A DNA stretch of 8,606 nucleotides from Leucobacter sp. (GTDB lineage: Bacteria; Actinomycetota; Actinomycetes; Actinomycetales; Microbacteriaceae), in the NCBI GenBank assembly GCA_017990305.1, contig JAGNOB010000047.1, positions 1 through 8,606 of the forward strand, given 5' to 3'. Each line of letters starts with the position of its first letter. Positions within the stretch are counted from its first letter, which is position 1. A program made the position numbers and the translations under genes. Shown in pieces: positions 1 through 5,976 of this stretch. The notes under the pieces are model-generated. The model had not been told where the DNA came from and searched no databases. It worked only from the letters and a program-made list of their open reading frames with translations.

Positions 1-430
1 CAAGGATGGCGATCTGCAGCAGGTCGGCCTTCGACACCCCAAGGAGGTTCCCAAAAATAATGTGGTTCAGGTCAGTCTGAGATGGAGTCACCGAGATCAG
101 TACGAGCCCGAGCGCGAACAGCGTGGTGAACACGATCCCGATCGCCGCATCCTCCTTCACGCGGCTCGTGTCTCGCACCGCGCCAATGAGCGCAACCGCG
201 AGAAAGCCGAACACGACCGCGCCGAGCGCGAAGGGCGCCCCGACAATGTAGGCAAGCACGACACCAGGGAGCACCGCATGCGAAACGGCGTCACCCATGA
301 GCGACCAGCCAATCAGCACCAGCCAGCAGGAGAGCACTGCACAGACAATCGATGCGATGAGCGTCGTCGCGAGTGCGCGCACCATGAAGTCGTATGTGAG
401 CGGCTCAAGGACGAGGTCGAACGCATTCAC
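1..430 (-). CDS. sitC: Manganese/iron ABC transporter permease, SitC-like (partial, runs off left edge)
   Basis: This is the N-terminal 143 residues of a metal-importer membrane subunit; the rest lies beyond position 1. Reading leftward from a GTG at 430-428, the protein starts MNAFDLVLEP and has hydrophobic stretches at about 16-41, 52-65, 67-84 and 96-113. The segment GWSLMGDAVSHAVLPG (41-56) is the conserved signature of ABC-3 family Mn/Zn/Fe permeases, and the following SRVKEDAAIGIVF and the later IIFGNLLGVS are close to SitC/YfeC as I remember them. The GTG overlaps the ATPase stop by four bases (GTGA), which decides the start; an ATG at 426 is in another frame and gives nonsense. The subunit would form the membrane channel for the neighbouring ATPase and binding protein. 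Sit systems often have a second permease (sitD), which could follow off the edge. The family is secure; the exact metal is inferred. Confidence 0.93.
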   Translation of the reverse strand, partial: MNAFDLVLEPLTYDFMVRALATTLIASIVCAVLSCWLVLIGWSLMGDAVSHAVLPGVVLAYIVGAPFALGAVVFGFLAVALIGAVRDTSRVKEDAAIGIVFTTLFALGLVLISVTPSQTDLNHIIFGNLLGVSKADLLQIAIL

Positions 431-1170
431 GCGGCCTCACCCCGATCGAGCACGTCCAGCCCGAAGGCCCGCGCAAGGTTATCGGGCCGCAGCACATCAC
501 CGGGAGGGCCGTGCATAAGCACACGTCGCATGAGCAGGATCGCCTCGTCGGCAAGCTCCGGCAGCGCATGCAGGTCGTGCGTGGAGACGAGCACTGTCGC
601 GCCTTCCGCCGCGAGCTCACGCAGCAGCCGCGTAATTGTCGCTTCAGACCGCTTATCGACACCCGCGAAGGGCTCGTCGAGCAGCAGCGTAGTCGCGCCC
701 TGCGCGATGCCACGGGCAACAAAGGTTCGCTTCTTCTGGCCACCTGAGAGTTGACCAATCTGCCGATCCGCGAACTCCGTGAGCTCGACCCGCTCAAGCG
801 CATGCTCAACTGCCCTGTGATCCGCAGGTTTCGGACGTCGAGTGAGGCCCATGTTGCCGTAGCGCCCAGTCATGACGACGTCGCGCACCGACAACGGAAA
901 CCCCCAGTCGACATCCTCACTCTGCGGCACATATCCGACTGCGCCAGTCTTGCGCACTTTCGCTGGGGGCTGGCCCGCGATCAACACACTGCCGGTGTCC
1001 GGGCGGACCATCCCCATAATTGTCTTAAACAGCGTCGACTTGCCCGAGCCGTTCATCCCGACGAGCCCGCAGACCCTTCCGCGTTCGAGCGTGAGGGATG
1101 CCCCGTCAAGCGCCAACACGTCGCCGTAGTGCACGGTGACGTCGCTCACCTGGATCGCCGGGGCGGTCAC
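427..1170 (-). CDS. sitB: Manganese/iron ABC transporter ATP-binding protein, SitB-like
   Basis: This is the cytoplasmic ATPase (247 residues) that powers metal import by the sit operon. All nucleotide-binding motifs are visible: Walker A GMNGSGKST (38-46), Q-loop glutamine at 83 in VPQSEDVDW, ABC signature LSGGQKKR (141-148), Walker B LLLDEP (162-167), D-loop GVD (170-172) and switch histidine H198 in STHDL. The VPQSE-VDW-FP and VMTGRYGNMG segments are characteristic of the Sit/Yfe/Mnt subfamily rather than other importers, and the length is typical. The start is GTG at 1170-1168, overlapping the sitA stop by four bases (GTGA). The stop overlaps the sitC start in the same way, so the three genes are probably translationally coupled. 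Function in Mn/Fe uptake is inferred from family and context; zinc is less likely because no histidine-rich loop is seen in the binding protein. Confidence 0.95.
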   Translation of the reverse strand: MTAPAIQVSDVTVHYGDVLALDGASLTLERGRVCGLVGMNGSGKSTLFKTIMGMVRPDTGSVLIAGQPPAKVRKTGAVGYVPQSEDVDWGFPLSVRDVVMTGRYGNMGLTRRPKPADHRAVEHALERVELTEFADRQIGQLSGGQKKRTFVARGIAQGATTLLLDEPFAGVDKRSEATITRLLRELAAEGATVLVSTHDLHALPELADEAILLMRRVLMHGPPGDVLRPDNLARAFGLDVLDRGEAA

Positions 1171-2114
1171 CGCTGCTCACCCGTCAGTGCCGCGACAATC
1201 GCGCGCGCATCATGTCGAATGAGATCAAGGTACGTCGGCACCGGACCGTCGGATTCAGAGAGCGAGTCGACATAGAGCACCTCACCAAGCTCGGCGTCCG
1301 TTGCCTCGACGACCTGCTCCATCGGCGCGGGCGACACCGTAGATTCGCAGAACACGGCTGGAACCTCATTGTCGCGCACGAACTCGATGGCTGAGGCAAT
1401 CTGCTTCGGGGTTGCCTGCTGCTCAGCATTCACCGCCCAGATGTACTTCTCGGTGAGCCCTGCGTCGCGGGCAAGGTAGGAAAACGCCCCCTCGCAGGTC
1501 ACGAGCGCACGCTGGTTCGCGGGCAACTCGGCGAGCTCGGCTACGAGCTCATCCTGCACCTCCTGGAGTTCGGTCTTGTATGCCGCACCGTTCTCTTCGT
1601 ACTCTCGAGCGTGCTCCGGGTCGATCTCGCCGAAGGCCGCAACCATGTTGTCGACGTAGACCTGGACATTCAATGGGCTCATCCAGGCGTGTGGGTTAGG
1701 CATGCCGCTGTATGCGTCCTCGCGAATATCGATCGCTTCGACCCCCTCAGTGACCACCGCGTGAGGCACGTCGAGGTCGCCGACGAACTGCTCAAACCAG
1801 GCCTCAAGACCCATGCCATTATCGAGAATGAGGTCGGCCTCACTCGCACGGCGAATGTCGCCCGGGGTGGGTTCATACCCGTGGATCTCGGCGCCAACCT
1901 TCGTGATCGATTCGACCCGCAAGTGCTCGCCGGCGACGTTCTCGGCAATATCGGAAAGCACGGTGAACGTCGTGAGTACGACTGGCCTGTCATCGGGCGA
2001 TTCGGTGTCGCCGCTCGCCGCGGGGCTCGCGCAGCCAGAGAGCGTCAGTGCGGCCGCCACCGCTGCGGGAAGGACGAAAGGGGCAAACCTGCGAACCTGC
2101 TTGACTGTGGGCAA
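1167..2114 (-). CDS. sitA: Manganese/iron-binding lipoprotein of the ABC transporter, SitA-like
   Basis: This is a cluster A-I metal-binding lipoprotein (315 residues) that captures divalent metal outside the membrane and delivers it to SitBC. It has a basic N terminus, a hydrophobic segment (about 11-25) and a lipobox LSGC with C28 as the lipidated cysteine. The four expected metal ligands are present: H78 in AEIHGYEPTPGD, H142 in PNPHAWMS, E208 in TCEGAFSYLA and D283 in LYVDSLS. The two His plus Glu and Asp set is the Mn/Fe type (PsaA, SitA), not the zinc-type third histidine. The ending SLSESDGPVPTYLDL is very SitA-like. The start is TTG at 2114-2112: it is the first start codon after an in-frame TAG, lies nine bases after GGAG, and leaves a normal lipoprotein signal. 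The gene is first in the operon and is followed by sitB with a 4-base overlap. Confidence 0.94.
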   Translation of the reverse strand: MPTVKQVRRFAPFVLPAAVAAALTLSGCASPAASGDTESPDDRPVVLTTFTVLSDIAENVAGEHLRVESITKVGAEIHGYEPTPGDIRRASEADLILDNGMGLEAWFEQFVGDLDVPHAVVTEGVEAIDIREDAYSGMPNPHAWMSPLNVQVYVDNMVAAFGEIDPEHAREYEENGAAYKTELQEVQDELVAELAELPANQRALVTCEGAFSYLARDAGLTEKYIWAVNAEQQATPKQIASAIEFVRDNEVPAVFCESTVSPAPMEQVVEATDAELGEVLYVDSLSESDGPVPTYLDLIRHDARAIVAALTGEQR

Positions 2115-2189
2115 CTCGATGTACTCCGTCTACTCGATGGACAGGGAAGCAGGCGCACTATGCGCGCCACGCACCCTTCGGTACACATA

Positions 2190-2219
2190 ACTATAGAGTT
2201 CGGCATGACGAACTTGCAA
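2190..2219 (-). promoter_or_regulatory. Candidate sitABC promoter
   Basis: Reading leftward, TTGCAA (2214-2219) and TATAGT (2190-2195) are separated by 18 bases, a plausible sigma70-type -35/-10 pair. Transcription would begin near 2183, leaving a leader of about 70 bases before the sitA TTG. The leader contains a GGCGC/GCGCC inverted repeat (2152-2156 with 2164-2168). The call rests on match and position only. Confidence 0.5.
2198..2213. promoter_or_regulatory. Candidate metal-repressor operator (16-bp palindrome) in the sitA promoter
   Basis: GTTCGGCATGACGAAC is a palindrome with one mismatched pair (14 of 16 positions symmetric). It lies exactly in the spacer between the candidate -35 and -10. 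A repressor bound here would block polymerase, as MntR/DtxR-type regulators do for manganese and iron importers. It does not match the classical DtxR iron box I know, so the regulator is not identified, and no regulator gene is present in the window. Confidence 0.45.
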
Positions 2220-2221
2220 AA

Positions 2222-2255
2222 TCAGTGCACTGAACAGCACCCGGCACGTGCGGGT
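2222..2255. repeat. Two inverted repeats between the acetyltransferase stop and the sitA promoter
   Basis: TCAGTGCACTGA (2222-2233) is a perfect 12-bp palindrome, and on the minus strand it is followed by TTTT. ACCCG (2239-2243) pairs with CGGGT (2251-2255) around a 7-base loop. They sit 16-49 bases beyond the acetyltransferase stop, so they may act as a weak terminator. The first could instead be a second regulator site upstream of sitA. The stems are short and the T-run is minimal, so the role is uncertain. Confidence 0.3.
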
Positions 2256-2270
2256 TTACTGCGTCACGGG

Positions 2271-2816
2271 CTAGCTGCGATCGCTACCGAGGGAGCCGAA
2301 GACGAGCGTGTCGGTCCACTCACCCTTGCTCCACCAGTCCTCACGGAAGTGCGCTTCCCGGCGCATGCCGACCGCATCGGCGAGCTTCGCCGACGCGAGA
2401 TTGCGTGCGTCCATCTGCGCGGTGACGCGGTGCAGGCGGTAGTGCGCGAACGCCAGCTCGAGCACCGCGCGCACCGCTTCCGCCGCAAACCCCTGCCCGC
2501 CAAACGCTGGGTCGAGCACCCAGCCGATCTCGGCAACCCGCCGCTCGACATCGGTGAGCCAGAGCTGCACGTCACCGATTGCGACACCGTCGCGCTCAAT
2601 CACGAGCATGATCGCACCAGCAGGACCATCGATGTCCACCTTGGGGATGCGCTCTGCGACTTTCTCCGCTGCCATCTCACTCGTCCAGGGTTCGTCAAGC
2701 AAAAAGCGAGCCACCTCTGGGATGGCATAGATGCGCTGCAGGGCAGCGGCGTCTTCGGACTGGTGCGGACGGAGGGACAGTCGCTCGGTACGGAGCGGGA
2801 ACGTGGAAAGTGTCAT
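2271..2816 (-). CDS. GNAT family N-acetyltransferase, RimJ/RimL-like
   Basis: A 181-residue cytoplasmic acetyltransferase of the Acetyltransf_3 (RimJ/RimL-like) group, which transfers acetyl from acetyl-CoA to an amine. Visible family landmarks are the opening TERLSLRP (10-17), the strand VAIGDVQLW (78-86), AEIGWVLDP (95-103), and the acetyl-CoA pyrophosphate loop GGQGFAAEA (106-114) that begins the central helix. HRVTAQMDARNLAS (129-142) and LADAVGMRREA (145-155) follow, then the usual aromatic-rich end around DWWSKGEWTDTLVF. Length is normal for the family. The start is ATG at 2816-2814; the preceding ribosome site is weak (a GGA nine bases upstream). The substrate cannot be told from sequence: members act on ribosomal proteins, antibiotics or small amines. 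It is transcribed in the same direction as sitABC but separated by 156 bases with its own signals, so it is probably not in that operon. Confidence 0.88.
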   Translation of the reverse strand: MTLSTFPLRTERLSLRPHQSEDAAALQRIYAIPEVARFLLDEPWTSEMAAEKVAERIPKVDIDGPAGAIMLVIERDGVAIGDVQLWLTDVERRVAEIGWVLDPAFGGQGFAAEAVRAVLELAFAHYRLHRVTAQMDARNLASAKLADAVGMRREAHFREDWWSKGEWTDTLVFGSLGSDRS

Positions 2817-2885
2817 AGCTGTTCCGAGCGTACCGTGCTCCCCTGCGGCGCTTCCAGAGTGGGTGCGTAGTTACCGACGGTGGTC

Positions 2886-2911
2886 GGCGAGGTCCCGACA
2901 GATACCTCGCC
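2886..2911. repeat. Perfect 8-bp inverted repeat in the divergent promoter region
   Basis: GGCGAGGT (2886-2893) and ACCTCGCC (2904-2911) are exact reverse complements around a 10-base loop. No T-run follows on either strand, so it is unlikely to be a terminator. It could be a hairpin in the acetyltransferase leader or a regulator site near the pilus promoter. Confidence 0.5.
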
Positions 2912-2973
2912 TTAACTCCGAGAAACCTATGTAACAGATTGGCACTCTCATGGTTTTATCTATTCCCTACTGA

Positions 2974-2987
2974 CGTGTTTCGTGTTT
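2974..2987. repeat. Tandem heptamer CGTGTTT x2 upstream of the pilus operon
   Basis: CGTGTTT occurs twice without spacer, 22 bases before the tip-protein start and just downstream of the candidate -10. Short direct repeats at this place can be regulator half-sites, but two copies of seven bases may also be chance. Confidence 0.35.
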
Positions 2988-3008
2988 GACTTCCCGTAAA
3001 CCTGGGGG

Positions 3009-5876
3009 GTGAATACGCTGATCAAGCTGGGGAATGAGCCACACGGAAAGCACAGGAGGCGGCGGGCGCGCACCGCCGTCAGAACGGTCTCGCTCGCGCT
3101 CATTGCACTGCTTATTGCGACGACTACAGCGGCGATCAACATTGGCGCGGCGCCTCAACGCGCCGTCGCGACAACAGAGCTCGAAGCCCCCGAGCTCGTA
3201 AAACTCTTGTCGTTCAACGACAGGCAAGACGACTCCATCGACGAGTTTCGCGCCGACTTTGTCCTCAAGGTCCCCCGCGGTTTCGTCCACCCCGAGACCG
3301 GTGAACTCCAACCAGTCAACGGCCTGTATCTCAGGCTCGGCTTCGATTACAGCCACGTCACACGCAGTCACCTGCGGTATACCCGCACCATGGGTCGGGG
3401 CGAAGAAGGCGCGAACGAGTGGGCAAAAAACGTTGGTCAGTACTACACCGTGCAGAAAGTCGTCCCCTCCGGTCGACACGATTTTCTCGTCATTTCGGCT
3501 GAGGGCGACCGGAACATTCCCGCCAATTCTTCTACCGGGAACACACCCGGCGGGTTGCTGAGCACCATGAACTTGTATTTCGGGTACGAGCCCTCACCTC
3601 CGACGAGCACCAGCTCCGCCTGGACCAACCGGGCGAGGACCGTGCAACCGCTCGAATACTACGCCTACTACGGAGCGAACATTGCAAGATCCGTCGTCGG
3701 CCCCGCTTTGAATATTCAATACGACGCGACAGCTAGCCTCTGGAGCCGCGGGCAGGCGAGCTGGGGGATGTCGCTCGATCACGGGGTGAACGGCTGGCCA
3801 GCGGGTGTCGTGCCGCCGAACTCTATCTCTATCGACCTCATCAACCCTGCGACCCGCAGTGCGAATGTCGAGAAGGGTCCGGCCGGCAGCGTCGCAGACC
3901 GCTACTGGTACGCCTGGGTACACGAGGACGGCTCCCTGGTGACGGCGCTCAATACCGCCCCGATCCATGTCACCGGAGTGGTCCCGCGTATCGGCGGCAC
4001 GAGCGCGGTGACACTCATCTCCAAGAACATCGACCAGATTTCCACCGCCCCGCAGCTCGGCTGGACCGAGGATCAGGCAGCGCAAGGGCTCACCGCGCGC
4101 ACCGGAGTCGACGGCTCAGTTGACATGCGCGATGCCGGAGGAAGCGGGTTCTACAGGCTCCTCGTCTGGCCAGAGTCTCGTGACCCGCACGAGCCCAACG
4201 CAGACCATGGCGCTCCACGGATCCTCTACGAGGCCGGTGACCTCTTCGATGCCAACGGGTTCATGACCCCGCAAGCGGATCTCATGAAGTTCACGCCTGC
4301 AACCGTGTTCAACAACTATCAATTCGCCCTGCCGGAGCCGCCAGTCATTACGGACCCCGTCCACGACTCATGGCTCTCGTCCACGAATAGCCTGCCGCTG
4401 TCGGGAACTGGAACGCCCGGACACACGATCTCTCTGAAACTCGCGGAGGGCAGGGGAATCACGAGCTTTACCGAGCCCGGCCTGACAACGATCATTGACG
4501 GCGACCATGTCGGCGTAGAGCCCGGAGATGTTGTCGTCGACGCGACCGGAACGTGGAACTACACATACACCCCACCAGCACCATTCACGAATGGGTCATA
4601 CACGGTCGTAGCCGCCCAGACCGACCAAGGCGACTTCGGCTGGCACGCAACCAGCGGCATGTCGAACCCGCAGCCAGACACCGACCCCCCGCAATGGGGA
4701 GTCACCGTGCTCGTCGATACCGAGCCGCCGACAGCCCCAACCATGGAGTGCCCGAGCTCGCCAACTTCGGAGGGCGCGCTGACAATCACTGGCGGGGGCG
4801 TAGAGAAAGCAGCCCGCGTCTACATCATTGTCGATGGCGAACGCGTCGGTGAAGCGACAGTTTCAGTCGACACCTGGACGTACACGTTCGATCCGCCGCT
4901 CGGCAACGGTGACTACACGCTGTCTGCCGTGCAGGAGGATCAGGCCGGCAATCTCTCTCCAACCACTGACCCGACATGTGCCCTTCGCGTGGCGCATCCG
5001 GTCACCGCGACCGGCGAGAAAACGATCCTCCCTGTCGCCTTCGCCAATGAAGAACTCGTCGACATCGATGCCAGCAACTGGGACATCACCGCGACCCATG
5101 GCGAACAGGTTCTTGTGCTCAACGGCGCTGAACCGGTTCGACTCGAACGTGACACGGAGTACACCCTCGGAGAACGACTGCGAGCCAGCCCAGAGGCAGA
5201 TCCCCTCGCAGTGCACTACGCGGCAGTGGGCTCACCCGAGTGCACCGATGCTGCTGGCGTGCAGCTCCCGCCCGAGGTCATGGATCCCTCGCGGAAGTCG
5301 TTGCTCATCACGAGCGAGGACAACATCGCGGAACCCATCAGGTGCACGCTCGCGAACCAGACCGCCCACGTGACGCTCACGACGCTGAGGCTTGGTGGCC
5401 AACCAACACCCCCAGGGGCCGACTGGTCGCTTGAGCTCACCGCCGACGATGGCTCGGTCACGACCACACTCGCCGAGGCAGCCAGCAGCGCCCGCTTCAG
5501 GCCCGGGGAAGTCTCGCTCTCACCGACTGTGCCCGAGACGGTCTCCTACGTTGGGCTGCAGATGCTCGATCTCAGCCAACCCGAGTGTCCCGCACTGGCG
5601 ACGCACGCGACGGATGCGCCGCGGACGTGCTGGCTCGATGTCCCCTCTGGCGAGGATCCAACGGTTTCCCTCGACGTCGGAACACACGGGAGCTTCAGGA
5701 TCGTTGCGGCCACTCCCGCTGACCTTCCGGCCCTCCCGATGACGGGCGGGATCGGGAGCGCAACCTATTGGATCGCCGGAGCCAGTGCGCTCGGCATCGC
5801 CGGACTTGTCTACCTCCGCCGCAGACATCTTGACAGAACGAACACCACGCCAGATCGGAGGTCGCCGTCACCGTAG
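3009..5876 (+). CDS. LPXTG-anchored surface protein, probable pilus tip adhesin
   Basis: A 955-residue secreted, wall-linked protein, probably the fimbrial tip by analogy with FimQ/FimB of Actinomyces, which also precede shaft pilin and sortase genes. Layout: basic signal peptide with RRRR (17-20? region) and hydrophobic core about 27-44, with likely cleavage after AVA (52-54); a cysteine-free region 55-440 with no fold I recognise; two Ig-like (Big-type) repeats at about 445-572 and 573-661, with the typical TGTWNYTY...NGSYTVVAAQTD and DTWTYTF...NGDYTLSAVQEDQAGN segments; two C-terminal beta-rich regions (662-780 and 781-905); then LPMTG (909-913), a membrane segment (917-936) and the tail RRRH. 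Cysteines occur only at 581, 657, 745, 779, 860 and 874, suggesting three disulfides. The start is GTG after an in-frame TAA at 2997; the G-run 3004-3009 abuts it, so the ribosome site is unusual. No vWFA MIDAS or E-box is seen. The tip role is inferred. Confidence 0.85.
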   Translation: MNTLIKLGNEPHGKHRRRRARTAVRTVSLALIALLIATTTAAINIGAAPQRAVATTELEAPELVKLLSFNDRQDDSIDEFRADFVLKVPRGFVHPETGELQPVNGLYLRLGFDYSHVTRSHLRYTRTMGRGEEGANEWAKNVGQYYTVQKVVPSGRHDFLVISAEGDRNIPANSSTGNTPGGLLSTMNLYFGYEPSPPTSTSSAWTNRARTVQPLEYYAYYGANIARSVVGPALNIQYDATASLWSRGQASWGMSLDHGVNGWPAGVVPPNSISIDLINPATRSANVEKGPAGSVADRYWYAWVHEDGSLVTALNTAPIHVTGVVPRIGGTSAVTLISKNIDQISTAPQLGWTEDQAAQGLTARTGVDGSVDMRDAGGSGFYRLLVWPESRDPHEPNADHGAPRILYEAGDLFDANGFMTPQADLMKFTPATVFNNYQFALPEPPVITDPVHDSWLSSTNSLPLSGTGTPGHTISLKLAEGRGITSFTEPGLTTIIDGDHVGVEPGDVVVDATGTWNYTYTPPAPFTNGSYTVVAAQTDQGDFGWHATSGMSNPQPDTDPPQWGVTVLVDTEPPTAPTMECPSSPTSEGALTITGGGVEKAARVYIIVDGERVGEATVSVDTWTYTFDPPLGNGDYTLSAVQEDQAGNLSPTTDPTCALRVAHPVTATGEKTILPVAFANEELVDIDASNWDITATHGEQVLVLNGAEPVRLERDTEYTLGERLRASPEADPLAVHYAAVGSPECTDAAGVQLPPEVMDPSRKSLLITSEDNIAEPIRCTLANQTAHVTLTTLRLGGQPTPPGADWSLELTADDGSVTTTLAEAASSARFRPGEVSLSPTVPETVSYVGLQMLDLSQPECPALATHATDAPRTCWLDVPSGEDPTVSLDVGTHGSFRIVAATPADLPALPMTGGIGSATYWIAGASALGIAGLVYLRRRHLDRTNTTPDRRSPSP

Positions 5877-5884
5877 AGTTCACC

Positions 5885-5919
5885 GCTCGGGAACAGCGCA
5901 CACCGCGCACTCACCGAGC
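5885..5919 (+). promoter_or_regulatory. Intercistronic stem-loop between tip and shaft pilin genes
   Basis: GCTCGG (5885-5890) pairs with CCGAGC (5914-5919). Inside, GCGC (5896-5899) pairs with GCGC (5905-5908), leaving a symmetric 5x5 internal loop and a 5-base apical loop. It lies in the 100-base gap after the tip stop and about 57 bases before the pilin ATG. Without a T-run it is more likely an mRNA processing or stability element, or a partial attenuator, than a terminator. It could also be chance in GC-rich DNA. Confidence 0.35.
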
Positions 5920-5963
5920 CAGCTTCGCACTACCAACATTTCTGTTCACGCATCACGCGTCAC

Positions 5964-5970
5964 GAAAGGA
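5964..5970 (+). promoter_or_regulatory. Ribosome binding site of the shaft pilin gene
   Basis: GAAAGGA ends six bases before the ATG at 5977. This good site, with the signal peptide that begins there, fixes the pilin start and excludes the in-frame upstream extension that reaches back into the tip gene. Confidence 0.8.
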
Positions 5971-5976
5971 CTTCCC

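Larger units (their letters stand above)
2817..3008. other. Divergent intergenic region between the acetyltransferase and the pilus operon
   Basis: This 192-base region drives transcription in both directions. From about 2912 on it is richer in A and T than its surroundings. For the pilus operon the best promoter guess is TTGGCA (2939-2944) with TATTCC (2961-2966), a 16-base spacer and a poor -10. No convincing promoter was found for the acetyltransferase. The inverted repeat and tandem heptamer inside it are listed separately. Confidence 0.6.

Noticed and set aside
62..754. Long plus-strand open frame opposite the Sit permease and ATPase genes
   Set aside because: Composition is rich in R, H, E and S with no domain, and it lies antisense to genes with full family motifs; long antisense frames are common in GC-rich DNA.
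1611..2870. A 419-codon plus-strand open frame spanning sitA, the gap and the acetyltransferase
   Set aside because: It is antisense to two genes with clear motifs and crosses the intergenic region; the translation shows no recognisable domain.
3009..5876. Thioester, vWFA or CnaB domains in the tip protein
   Set aside because: No cysteine occurs before residue 581, no DxSxS-type MIDAS motif was seen, and no E-box was found.
5785..5976. In-frame N-terminal extension of the shaft pilin
   Set aside because: It would overlap the end of the tip gene and put 64 residues before a clear signal peptide; the good ribosome site at 5964-5970 fixes the start at 5977.
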